Notes under the pieces: model-generated
What the model was told of the DNA's origin: nothing
Databases searched by the model: none
Seen by the model: only the letters and a program-made list of their open reading frames with translations
Shown: positions 1 to 6,807 of the stretch, piece after piece
Position numbering within the stretch: position 1 is the first letter of the stretch
How the letters are laid out: each line of letters begins with the position of its first letter
Source of the DNA: Porticoccaceae bacterium
GTDB taxonomy: Bacteria > Pseudomonadota > Gammaproteobacteria > Pseudomonadales > Porticoccaceae
DNA length: 36,439 bases
Assembly (NCBI GenBank): GCA_023228865.1
Contig: JALOAH010000048.1
Coordinates: forward strand, 1-36,439
Direction of reading: 5' to 3'
Program-made: the position numbers and the translations under genes

Positions 1-1
1 G

Positions 2-100
2 ATTACTGAGCTGACGCACACCGCTCGCGGAAAGCTGCGTTCCGCACAGAGGCGCCCGACATTGATTGCTGCATTCTGGAAACAGGCGGAGTTGTTTTGA
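2..100 (+). CDS. C-terminal fragment of an unidentified protein
   Basis: The second forward frame is open from the window edge to a TGA at 98-100 and gives 32 residues (ITELTHTARG at the start, AFWKQAELF at the end). The composition is protein-like, with basic residues followed by an amphipathic segment, and it ends just before the convergent minus-strand gene that stops at 103. I do not recognise the family. The fragment is too short to exclude a chance open frame; the 5' part lies outside the window. Confidence 0.4.
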   Translation: MTELTHTARGKLRSAQRRPTLIAAFWKQAELF

Positions 101-102
101 TG

Positions 103-345
103 TCATATAGTTATGTAATACTCAATAGTTGGCGGCAATTTTATCTCTGGCTGATTGACTGTGGTTTCCAGTTGCGACAGTGCCATCTGCTCAATTTCAA
201 GGCGCATAGCCTCAGTGACAGCGCTGACCTGAATAACCGATGTCGGCCTGGCTTCAGGTGAGTCGTCAGCGGCACAGACCAGGCTGGCAAAAAAAAGACT
301 AAAGACCCAAATAACCGTTGAGGTAATACGCTTTGCATCGTTCAT
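103..345 (-). CDS. Small exported hypothetical protein (80 aa)
   Basis: An 80-residue product is read from ATG at 345, which has an AGGA about 8 bases upstream. Longer upstream starts would put a cysteine-rich, non-signal-like sequence in front and are not favoured. Residues 1 to about 25 form a signal peptide: basic start, hydrophobic core VIWVFSLFFASLVCA, then AADDS. The cysteine is not in a good lipobox, so a soluble periplasmic protein is more likely than a lipoprotein. The mature part is about 55 residues, acidic, with a predicted helix containing MRLEIEQMALSQLE. No family is recognised. It lies 219 bp downstream of the ten-gene operon and may or may not belong to it. Confidence 0.55.
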   Translation of the reverse strand: MNDAKRITSTVIWVFSLFFASLVCAADDSPEARPTSVIQVSAVTEAMRLEIEQMALSQLETTVNQPEIKLPPTIEYYITI

Positions 346-507
346 TTTCTGTATCCTGTTGTCGTTATTTGAAGAAAACTTTTCAAGGCTACAAAACACC
401 ATGCGCAGTACAAGGGTTGTACAGAATATTGCCGGGGGCAAAGTTGGAGTGACGAAAGGGGCTTTTGGGGGTGCAGACGTTAACTATGGTGGTGAGCAGC
501 GCTGTGC

Positions 508-538
508 GGCGACAAAACCCTGGTGATCTGGTGTCGCC
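508..538 (-). terminator. Hairpin downstream of the ten-gene operon
   Basis: GGCGACA (508-514) and TGTCGCC (532-538) form a 7-bp perfect stem 27 bp past the stop of the beta-barrel gene. No T-tract follows on the minus strand, so this is only a possible transcript end or 3' stabilising structure. Confidence 0.25.
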
Positions 539-564
539 GGTGCCTGTTAGACGCAGGTAGCAAT

Positions 565-1287
565 TTAGAATTCGAACTCAATGCCGCCGCGAAAACTGTA
601 ATCCGGCGTGTCGGATTCCAGTCCGGCAAAGGCGCCCAGCTCCCAATGAAGGTTGCGGCGACTGCCAAGTCGTATATCGCCCAAAAACACAGGCCCCAGG
701 GCTTTGCTGTTCTGGGCGCTATGAAATTCAATGGCGGGCTCAAAAAGCGCTGAATAGCGGTAGCGGGTTTGCACGGCGAGACTGCTTTCAATCTCGTCGT
801 CAATGTCTTGACCCCATTCCTGAACAATCAGCAAGTTGGCCGTGGTGCTCCAGCGGCCATGCTCTTTTTCCACCAGAATACCGCTTCCGGCTTCCCATAT
901 ATCCAGGCCGTCTTCTTTTTCCAATTCAAATATGAGTCCCCAGTCTGCCCAGTATTCCCCTTGCTCTGATAGTTGATAAATGGCTTCAATTTCGTAGGCG
1001 CTGACCTCGAGGCTTTCATCCTGGTCTTTTTCGCCGACAACATAGAATTCGCCAAACCAGCGATCACCAAAGGCGCGGCCATAGGCGAAACGGTGCAATT
1101 GGCTGCGCGGTTTGTTGGTGGATTCGCCGCTCTGGGCGACAACCCGCCACTCGATTTCCTGTTCCATGGCTTCCACATAGGGGTGATAGACTTTGTCCAC
1201 AGTAAAGCCGTCTGCCCAGGATGCTGCGCTGACAACAACAAGCAGCAAATAAACAAAAGCATGGCTGAACAAGATTTTGTTGCCCAT
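565..1287 (-). CDS. Predicted outer-membrane beta-barrel protein (240 aa)
   Basis: The ATG at 1287 lies 4 bp after the FTR1 stop, so the genes are probably co-transcribed. The open frame extends upstream to 1416 but that part overlaps the FTR1 gene, so the shorter start is chosen. Residues 1 to about 24 form a signal peptide (ending VVSAASWADG). The rest alternates polar and aromatic residues in many short stretches (for example RWFGEFYVVGEK and RNLHWELGAFAGLES) and the chain ends in GIEFEF with a C-terminal phenylalanine, the usual BAM recognition feature of outer-membrane barrels. The size fits a barrel of about 10-12 strands. Its place behind a cupredoxin and FTR1 permease suggests a role in metal passage across the outer membrane or in sensing, but that is inference; no named family is recognised. 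Confidence 0.7.
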   Translation of the reverse strand: MGNKILFSHAFVYLLLVVVSAASWADGFTVDKVYHPYVEAMEQEIEWRVVAQSGESTNKPRSQLHRFAYGRAFGDRWFGEFYVVGEKDQDESLEVSAYEIEAIYQLSEQGEYWADWGLIFELEKEDGLDIWEAGSGILVEKEHGRWSTTANLLIVQEWGQDIDDEIESSLAVQTRYRYSALFEPAIEFHSAQNSKALGPVFLGDIRLGSRRNLHWELGAFAGLESDTPDYSFRGGIEFEF

Positions 1288-1291
1288 AGGA

Positions 1292-2086
1292 TTATTGTCC
1301 GGAGTGGGGTTTTTTTGGCCAGCGCAAAGCGAACAGAACCAGCATAAGGGTAAAAAAAACACCGTAGGCGCCCGCCTGGATGGCGGTCGGCGATGCTTCA
1401 TAACCGATGAGGGCATAGAGCAGCTGTCCGATCATTGAGTCTTCGGCAATCAGCCAGGAACTGTTCCATAAGGGTTGCCCTGAAGGTAAAAAATCAGCCT
1501 GAATCAATAATAATGCGCCCTGAGCGGCCATATTGCCTGTAAACAGAGCCAGCAATATCAGCGCCAGACACTCGCCGGCGTAGGCATTGATATTGACAAG
1601 GCTGTAGTACAGCAGTGCGCCAACACTGACGCCAATACCAGCGCCGATCAGGCTGCCAACAAATACCGGTGACCAGAGGGCAGGGTTGCCGAAAAACCCG
1701 GATTCATAGAGCAGAATTTCAAATCCTTCCCGAGCAATAGCCAGGCATACGATTAACGCCATCAGTATTTGCCAGATACGATCGCTGAGTTGTGCGCTGG
1801 CTGGCGTTTTTTCTTTGAAACGCAGAGAGGCAAAAACCACCAGGAAAAGTGCAGTGGTAAATTGAATGGCGGCATTGACAATTTCGAGACCGACATAATC
1901 AAACCATTCTGAAACCCTCTCCACCTGACTGGCGTAGCCAAGGGCGCTGATTATGCCGAGAATGAGCGCACTTTTGATCCATTGCCGTGACAGATGATTG
2001 ATAACGGAAAAAGCCAGCAGCACACTAATAATCAGCGCGGCTTCGAGAATTTCCTGGAGAATTAAAATGACTGAGGTGAGCAGCAT
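1292..2086 (-). CDS. FTR1-family iron permease
   Basis: A 264-residue polytopic inner-membrane protein, with about seven hydrophobic segments. FTR1/EfeU permeases carry two REXXE-type iron-binding motifs in membrane helices. The second is present as REGFE (residues 119-123). The first reads QEILE (11-15), so the usual arginine is replaced by glutamine while both glutamates are kept. The gene starts 14 bp after the cupredoxin gene and is followed by the barrel gene after 4 bp, an arrangement like the cupredoxin-plus-FTR1 pairs (EfeUO, P19-FTR1) that move ferrous/ferric iron. There is no EfeB-type peroxidase or multicopper oxidase nearby. Likely role: iron import, possibly supplying the diiron oxidase encoded upstream in the same run. 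Confidence 0.8.
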   Translation of the reverse strand: MLLTSVILILQEILEAALIISVLLAFSVINHLSRQWIKSALILGIISALGYASQVERVSEWFDYVGLEIVNAAIQFTTALFLVVFASLRFKEKTPASAQLSDRIWQILMALIVCLAIAREGFEILLYESGFFGNPALWSPVFVGSLIGAGIGVSVGALLYYSLVNINAYAGECLALILLALFTGNMAAQGALLLIQADFLPSGQPLWNSSWLIAEDSMIGQLLYALIGYEASPTAIQAGAYGVFFTLMLVLFALRWPKKPHSGQ

Positions 2087-2100
2087 GTTTTTAACCTGAA

Positions 2101-2451
2101 TTATCTGGCAATCACTTTGCCCTGAGCGGTTTTGGGAAAAAATTCACCAAAAAATGGGTATTCTCCAGGCTGCAGCGGGCCGATAAAAATAACGGCTTTA
2201 GCGCCGCCGGGAATAATTTTTTCGCGATTGAGCTCGTAGCTTTCAAATTCTTCGGCGGTGTTGTCGCGATTAATAACTAAAAGTTTGACTTTGGTGTGGG
2301 CGGGAATTTCCACCCGCGACGGAAAGAACAAATGATCTTTGATTTCAATGGTTATCATGGCCGTATCGCCATAGAGGTTCGCCTGAAAAATCAGCTGGAC
2401 AAAAAACAAGCTTAAAAAGGCAGCGATTGGCCGCAACGGGGCAGTGATCAA
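2101..2451 (-). CDS. Cupredoxin-like periplasmic protein
   Basis: A 116-residue protein with an N-terminal signal peptide or anchor (residues 1 to about 28) and a single cupredoxin fold of the EfeO/P19-associated type: MITIEIKDHLFFPSRVEIPA, a central NRDNTAEEFE segment, PGEYPF and the terminal EFFPKTAQG (103-111). It has no cysteine, and the terminal loop has phenylalanine where I expect EFHP in relatives, so a type-1 copper site is not possible and only two histidines (40 and 52) remain in the domain. The ATG overlaps the kinase stop (ATGA at 2448-2451), indicating translational coupling. It is probably a partner of the FTR1 permease directly downstream. Confidence 0.8.
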   Translation of the reverse strand: MITAPLRPIAAFLSLFFVQLIFQANLYGDTAMITIEIKDHLFFPSRVEIPAHTKVKLLVINRDNTAEEFESYELNREKIIPGGAKAVIFIGPLQPGEYPFFGEFFPKTAQGKVIAR

Positions 2452-3794
2452 GGTTCGCTCCTCAACGGTGAAAATATCAGTGTAAAACAGGTGCCGCTTT
2501 CAAACGATGACTCCTCTACGCTAATGGTTGCGCTGTGGAGGTCGGCAATGTTTTTGACAATGGCAAGCCCCAGGCCACAGCCAGATTCGCCGGAACTGTG
2601 ACGGTCGCCGCCGACGCGATGAAAGCGGGCGAATATGCGCTCCCGGTCTGCAGGGGCAATGCCTGAGCCGTTGTCTTCCACTTTGAGGATCACGGCGTTG
2701 GCGGTGTGGCTGATATCGACATGAATTTTTCCCGCCCGCTGGGTGTATTTGTTGGCATTGGTGAGCAGGTTGGCCACCAGGGTTTCAAGGGCGAAGCGAT
2801 CGCCTTCGATGTAAATCGAGAGACTCTGGTCTTTGCCGTTTGCCGTGAGTTCAATATGCTGATCTTTATCTTCGAAGCGGTTGTAATTGTCGGCGATGAC
2901 CGCTTGCACCAACTGGTACAAATTCACGGGCGTAAAGGTCGCTGAAAATTGCTCTGGCGTGACCCTGTACAGGGCGAGAATCTGTTCGACAAGATGCTGC
3001 ATTCGCTCTACACCAGCACAGAGCGGGCGCAATTCCTCCAGTTGCTGGGGGTATTTCTGTTCGAGATTGTGAAGCTGTATTTTCAGTGCGCTGATGGGGG
3101 TGCGCAATTCGTGGGCAGCATCGGAGGCAAAACGTTTTTCGCGCTCAAAAGCGGATTGCAGTCGTTGCAACAGGGCGTTGACCGAGTTGACGACCTGATT
3201 CAATTCCCTGGGATGCTGGGACAGTTGAATGGCGGAAAGATCCCTGGACTCCTTGCGCCTGAGTTGATTTGCCAATTCCTTAAGGGGCATAAGCCCGCGC
3301 CCCATGATCAACCAAATCAACACGCCCGCGAGGGGCAGCCAGATAACCACCGGCAGGATGGCTTCGGTAATAATGTTTTCCGCGAGTTGATAGCGAATGT
3401 CGGTTCTCGCTGCGGCCACTACGATCAGGTCGCTATTTTCAGGAAAATAGACGTAGGTTCGCCAGCGGTAGCCAGAAAAATTGGCGTAGTCAAAACCGGG
3501 CTGAAGGGCGGTGACCGCCGCAGCGGGAATATTGTCCGTGGCGGCCAATAAATCGGCGTCGTTTGTCGCTGTTTTTCGCCATAACTGATAGGCGATGTGG
3601 GCATTATTTTCTGTTGTCAGCAATTTGTCAGTACGCAAATTTATTGCGAAATGGGCTTGCTCGATAAGCTGGTCGTCGAAGAGTTGCTCCGCCTCGCGCA
3701 TGCTCGACTGAAATCCCAAAACCGCCGACACAAAAACCACCAACACCAGCATGGCCAGGGTGGCGATAATCAGAAAGCTGCGAATGGATTTCAA
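2448..3794 (-). CDS. Sensor histidine kinase (PmrB/QseC-like)
   Basis: A 448-residue membrane kinase. Two transmembrane segments (about 6-28 and 143-165) enclose a periplasmic sensor region of about 115 residues; a HAMP-like linker follows. The HisKA motif DAAHELRTP holds the phosphorylated histidine H228. The HATPase_c domain shows the N box (NLLTNANKY), G1 (VEDNGSGI) and G2 (GCGLGLAIV). The only start available in the open frame is TTG at 3794: the reading frame is closed by a TAG about 39 bases upstream and no ATG or GTG lies between. The upstream ribosome-binding site is poor. It should phosphorylate the OmpR-type regulator encoded at 3996-4670. The signal may be iron or a small molecule, judged only from the neighbours. 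Confidence 0.88.
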   Translation of the reverse strand: MKSIRSFLIIATLAMLVLVVFVSAVLGFQSSMREAEQLFDDQLIEQAHFAINLRTDKLLTTENNAHIAYQLWRKTATNDADLLAATDNIPAAAVTALQPGFDYANFSGYRWRTYVYFPENSDLIVVAAARTDIRYQLAENIITEAILPVVIWLPLAGVLIWLIMGRGLMPLKELANQLRRKESRDLSAIQLSQHPRELNQVVNSVNALLQRLQSAFEREKRFASDAAHELRTPISALKIQLHNLEQKYPQQLEELRPLCAGVERMQHLVEQILALYRVTPEQFSATFTPVNLYQLVQAVIADNYNRFEDKDQHIELTANGKDQSLSIYIEGDRFALETLVANLLTNANKYTQRAGKIHVDISHTANAVILKVEDNGSGIAPADRERIFARFHRVGGDRHSSGESGCGLGLAIVKNIADLHSATISVEESSFESGTCFTLIFSPLRSEP

Positions 3795-3831
3795 TGTGCT
3801 GACAAATTCCGTGGGTGGCTGTTGAGTATAC

Positions 3832-3865
3832 TATTAACCCGGCAATCTTTATTGCCGGGTTAATA
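3832..3865. repeat. Perfect 15-bp inverted repeat, 4-nt loop
   Basis: TATTAACCCGGCAAT (3832-3846) pairs exactly with 3851-3865 around the loop CTTT. It lies between the regulator and kinase genes, about 40 bp before the kinase start. It could terminate or attenuate transcription, stabilise RNA, or be part of a dispersed repeat together with the neighbouring structure at 3883-3970. No T-tract follows on the minus strand (the next bases there are GTATACTC). Confidence 0.8.
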
Positions 3866-3882
3866 ACCAGATGTCCAGAATG

Positions 3883-3970
3883 AATACCCCCCGTTTCAGG
3901 CGCGTGGTGAATACATCCCTGTAGGCTCGGCAAAAAGATCCCTTTTTTGACGGCCTGAAACGGGAGTATT
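3883..3970. repeat. Long imperfect inverted repeat, REP-like element
   Basis: AATA followed by a C-run and GTTTCAGGC (3883-3901) is the reverse complement of 3953-3970, with one mismatch and one bulge in about 18 bp. The 51-nt interior includes GAATACATCCCTGTAGGCTC, itself holding the palindrome TACA-N4-TGTA. Sequence of this type resembles dispersed intergenic repeats of marine gammaproteobacteria as I remember them; this cannot be checked from one copy. It separates two genes that would normally be adjacent. Confidence 0.6.
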
Positions 3971-3995
3971 TATTCCTTCTGCTTGAGTAATCAAT

Positions 3996-4670
3996 TCACA
4001 GCGGCGGCGGTGCTGATTTTTTTACTTTGTAGCCAACGCCGCGAACGGTCTGAATAAAGTCTGTACCCAATTTTTTTCTCAGGTGATGAATATGAACCTC
4101 GATGGCATTGCTGGCCACTTCTTCTCCCCAGCCATAAAGACGGGATTCCAGACTGCTGCGGGTTACCACTTTTCCGGCATTTTCCATGAGGGCTTTGAGC
4201 AGCATATACTCTCTTTTTGGCAGTTCCAGGGGCTTGCCGTCCATGCACACTTCCATATCTCTGGTGTTGATGGCGACAGCGCCAAGGATAATTTCACTGT
4301 CTTTGCTGTTGCCCAAGCGCCTTTCAAGAACTCGCAGGCGCGCCAGCAATTCGGACATTTCAAAAGGTTTGGCCAGATAGTCATCGGCGCCGGCGTCCAG
4401 TCCCGCCACCACATCATCGGTGGAATCCCGTGCTGTCAGCAGTAATACAGGGAGCGCCCTTGTGTTATGGCGAATCTGGCGCAACACCTGTAAGCCGTCC
4501 ATATCCGGCAAACCCAGGTCGAGAATAATAATATCCGGCGGTACTGTTTTAACCGTATTGATGGCGAGCTGTCCCCGGTTGACGTGGTTAATTACATAGC
4601 CCTTATTGCCCAGAGCCTGGCAGAGGCTTTGGGCAAGGGGTAAATCATCTTCAACCAGAAGTATTTGCAT
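3996..4670 (-). CDS. OmpR/PhoB-family response regulator
   Basis: A 224-residue two-domain regulator. The receiver domain (1 to about 118) has the acidic pocket E7-D8-D9, phospho-acceptor D51 (IIILDLGLPD), the threonine of LLTARDS and the lysine of YLAKPF. The winged-helix DNA-binding domain ends with EVHIHHLRKKLG and VRGVGYKV. Sequence character is closest to the PmrA/QseB group, whose members bind direct repeats spaced one helical turn. A repeat of that form is found at 9147-9163 before the first gene of this gene run. It starts 5 bp after the TPR gene and is followed, after a 200-bp palindromic insert, by the probable partner kinase. Confidence 0.93.
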   Translation of the reverse strand: MQILLVEDDLPLAQSLCQALGNKGYVINHVNRGQLAINTVKTVPPDIIILDLGLPDMDGLQVLRQIRHNTRALPVLLLTARDSTDDVVAGLDAGADDYLAKPFEMSELLARLRVLERRLGNSKDSEIILGAVAINTRDMEVCMDGKPLELPKREYMLLKALMENAGKVVTRSSLESRLYGWGEEVASNAIEVHIHHLRKKLGTDFIQTVRGVGYKVKKSAPPPL

Positions 4671-4675
4671 GGCCG

Positions 4676-5323
4676 CTAGATTTTGAGTTTTTTGTTGACG
4701 TTGGCCAGTGCCGCTGCAATCTCTTTTTGACGACCGGCGTCGGCGAGGGGTCTGTCGACTCTTGGCGCTGCGTTCTGCGCTTTTGTCAGGTATTCGCGGG
4801 CTTCGGGGTAACGTTTTTCGGTGAGCAAAAATTTGCCGTAAAAATAATTGCTGTCGATGCCATCGGGATTAATGGCTATCGCCTGCTTGAGCAGCTCTTC
4901 GGCTTTTTCGCTATCGCCAAACCCCACCGGCCATCCGGGAACGTTGGCGTAAAGGGTGCCGAGACTGGTATAGGCAGATCCTTGCAGAGCTTTGACATCC
5001 AGTTCCAGGGCTTTTTCCAGATCTTTTTTTGAGGCCTTGGCAAATTTGAGCGCGCCGAGACCACCTTTGGCGCCAGCGAAGGTGGATTTGATAATGCCGC
5101 TCCAGATCCAGGCCTCAGCCCTGCTCGAATAGAGTTCGGTAACCTTTTCGGCCTCAGCGATAAGCTGTTCAAAGGCTTCAAGTTGTGGATCGCCCTGCAA
5201 TTCATAATTGACTTGCGCCCACCGGGTTTGCAGGTGGTGGATGTCGCTATTGAGATCGGCGCAAGCGGTGGCGCTGGCAAAAAGCAGCGCCAGGGTGATG
5301 AACAGGTTTTTTGTTGTCGCCAT
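4676..5323 (-). CDS. Periplasmic TPR-repeat protein
   Basis: The ATG at 5323 is preceded by GGAGG at good spacing; an upstream ATG at 5347 lacks this and is not used. The product has 215 residues, with a signal peptide (about 1-22, ending SATACADL). The mature protein is helical and carries TPR-like repeats, clearest at KAEELLKQAIAINPDG and YPEAREYLTKAQNA near residues 140-190. TPR domains bind proteins, so it may be a scaffold or an accessory sensor for the kinase. It starts 29 bp after the dehydrogenase gene and ends 5 bp before the regulator gene, linking the enzyme half of the operon to the signalling half. Confidence 0.75.
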   Translation of the reverse strand: MATTKNLFITLALLFASATACADLNSDIHHLQTRWAQVNYELQGDPQLEAFEQLIAEAEKVTELYSSRAEAWIWSGIIKSTFAGAKGGLGALKFAKASKKDLEKALELDVKALQGSAYTSLGTLYANVPGWPVGFGDSEKAEELLKQAIAINPDGIDSNYFYGKFLLTEKRYPEAREYLTKAQNAAPRVDRPLADAGRQKEIAAALANVNKKLKI

Positions 5324-5352
5324 AATTCCTCCGTGGTGAATGGGCATGGGTA

Positions 5353-6147
5353 TTAGCTCTGTTGTTTTTCGGCAAAGCGGCGAATGATAGCAAGTTTTTT
5401 CGCCAATGCTGCGTCTACCATAGCGGGAAATAAGGCATTGACGCGAATAAACAATTTTTCCGGCCAGCCCATGTCGATGCTGCGGCTCGCTGATGAAGCC
5501 AGAATTTCAACCACATTGGCGGCAACAAGTCCCGGCTCGTCGCTGGCGTTACCCAGTGCCTGATTGAGAGCCACCACATTGTCGCTGTTGAGTTCGGTGG
5601 TTGTCGCCCTGGGGGCGAGATAGTGAATGCGAATCTGGCTGTCGGCCAATTCCCGCCGCAGGCTTTCGGCAAAACCGCGCAAACCAAATTTGCTGGCGCA
5701 GTAAACCGCAAAACCGGGATGGCCGATGCTGCCAAAGGTGGAGCCGACAAACACCATGGCCGCTTCGGGTCGCTTTTCAAGAAGGGGCAGCAGAGCCTGG
5801 CTCAGTAAAATCGGCGCGGCAACATTGAGATCGATCATGGTTTGGATATTATTCGGGTTCTGGGCGCTGACAAGGGCGAAATCCAGAGTGCCGGCGCTGT
5901 GAATGACCATATCGACATTTTCCCGTGCGCACACGGCTACTATCGCTGTGCGGCCGGCGTCAGTGCAGATGTCGGCATTGACCACCACCGGGCTGCCGCC
6001 CAGCTGTGTTGCCAGTTGGGCAAGAGTATTGCTGTTGCGGCCGCTGATAATCAGACGGCCACCTTTTGCGGCCAGTGCCCTGGCGATTTCGCCGCCGATG
6101 CCGCCACTGGCGCCGGTGACGAGAATGGTTTTGCCCTTGATATCCAT
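5353..6147 (-). CDS. Short-chain dehydrogenase/reductase
   Basis: A 264-residue classical SDR with a Rossmann domain. The cofactor motif TGASGGIG occupies residues 11-18, HSAG (83-86) replaces NNAG, N108 is kept, and the active site has a serine in the GSTFGS stretch (136-140), Y149 and K153 (YCASK). The residues after the second strand (SGRN) favour NADPH over NADH. About 45 C-terminal residues extend past the catalytic core and include a hydrophobic stretch (LFIRVNALFPAMVDAAL), suggesting membrane contact or a lipophilic substrate. It starts 9 bp after the oxidase gene. Likely role: reduction or oxidation of a carbonyl in the product of the upstream enzymes. The substrate cannot be named. 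Confidence 0.9.
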   Translation of the reverse strand: MDIKGKTILVTGASGGIGGEIARALAAKGGRLIISGRNSNTLAQLATQLGGSPVVVNADICTDAGRTAIVAVCARENVDMVIHSAGTLDFALVSAQNPNNIQTMIDLNVAAPILLSQALLPLLEKRPEAAMVFVGSTFGSIGHPGFAVYCASKFGLRGFAESLRRELADSQIRIHYLAPRATTTELNSDNVVALNQALGNASDEPGLVAANVVEILASSASRSIDMGWPEKLFIRVNALFPAMVDAALAKKLAIIRRFAEKQQS

Positions 6148-6156
6148 TGACCCAGT

Positions 6157-6807
6157 TTACTCCGCTGTGAGTGAGCGAAAAATGTTGCCGTAGAATGTAA
6201 AAAACATTTTGGCGCAATGGATAATCTGGCTTTGATCAGCGGGTTCATCCACACGGTTGATCAGGCTTTCAAAAAATTTCATATGCTCAATATCCAGGGA
6301 GCCGTGGGAATTGAGATACGAAAAAGCATTGGCGGGCAAGTTGAGTTGCCGGCGAATGCTGCTGGCGGCAGCGGTGGCGACGCTGATGCTGGTGCCTTCG
6401 AGCACAAACACCATGCCGAAAAACCCCACAGGGTTGACCCGCGCAATCATGTCGTAGGCATAGGCCACCATTAATTCCGTTGCCGGGTTGGGGGTGCTGT
6501 TGCGGGCGGTTTCCTTGTCAAAGCCGCAGGCGGCGATATCGTTGAGAATCCACTCCTGATGGCCGATTTCCTCTCCAATGTATTCCGCCAGAGCAACCCG
6601 CAACCACTCTTTTGATTGCGGCAATCTTGAGCCTGCGGCCATCAGCAGGGGAACCGTGTGTTTGACGTGGTGATAAGCCTGGGTGAGAAAAGCCACGTAA
6701 TCGTCAAGGCTGATGCCGCCATGAAGGGCTTTACGAATAATCGCGGACTGCAACAAATGTTGCCGTTCGCTGACAGTTGCCTGGCTCAGTTGTTGATAAA
6801 AAGTCAT
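6157..6807 (-). CDS. Heme-oxygenase-like diiron oxidase/oxygenase (HDO, TenA/PqqC fold)
   Basis: A 216-residue all-helical protein of the group usually called iron-containing redox enzyme family. The expected six ligands of an HDO diiron site can be placed: E79 or E80 and H83 (EEIGHQEW), E137 (FVLEGTS), H168, D172 and H175 (SHGSLDIEH), plus a histidine-rich helix around 46-50. Known HDOs include UndA (fatty acid to terminal alkene), SznF and BesC; the family does oxidative cleavages and N-oxygenations. The ATG overlaps the stop of the acyl ligase gene (ATGA, 6804-6807), implying tightly coupled synthesis. An acyl-activated or acyl-derived substrate is therefore likely. A plain TenA thiaminase is unlikely because no thiamine genes are near and the metal ligands are complete. 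Confidence 0.8.
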   Translation of the reverse strand: MTFYQQLSQATVSERQHLLQSAIIRKALHGGISLDDYVAFLTQAYHHVKHTVPLLMAAGSRLPQSKEWLRVALAEYIGEEIGHQEWILNDIAACGFDKETARNSTPNPATELMVAYAYDMIARVNPVGFFGMVFVLEGTSISVATAAASSIRRQLNLPANAFSYLNSHGSLDIEHMKFFESLINRVDEPADQSQIIHCAKMFFTFYGNIFRSLTAE

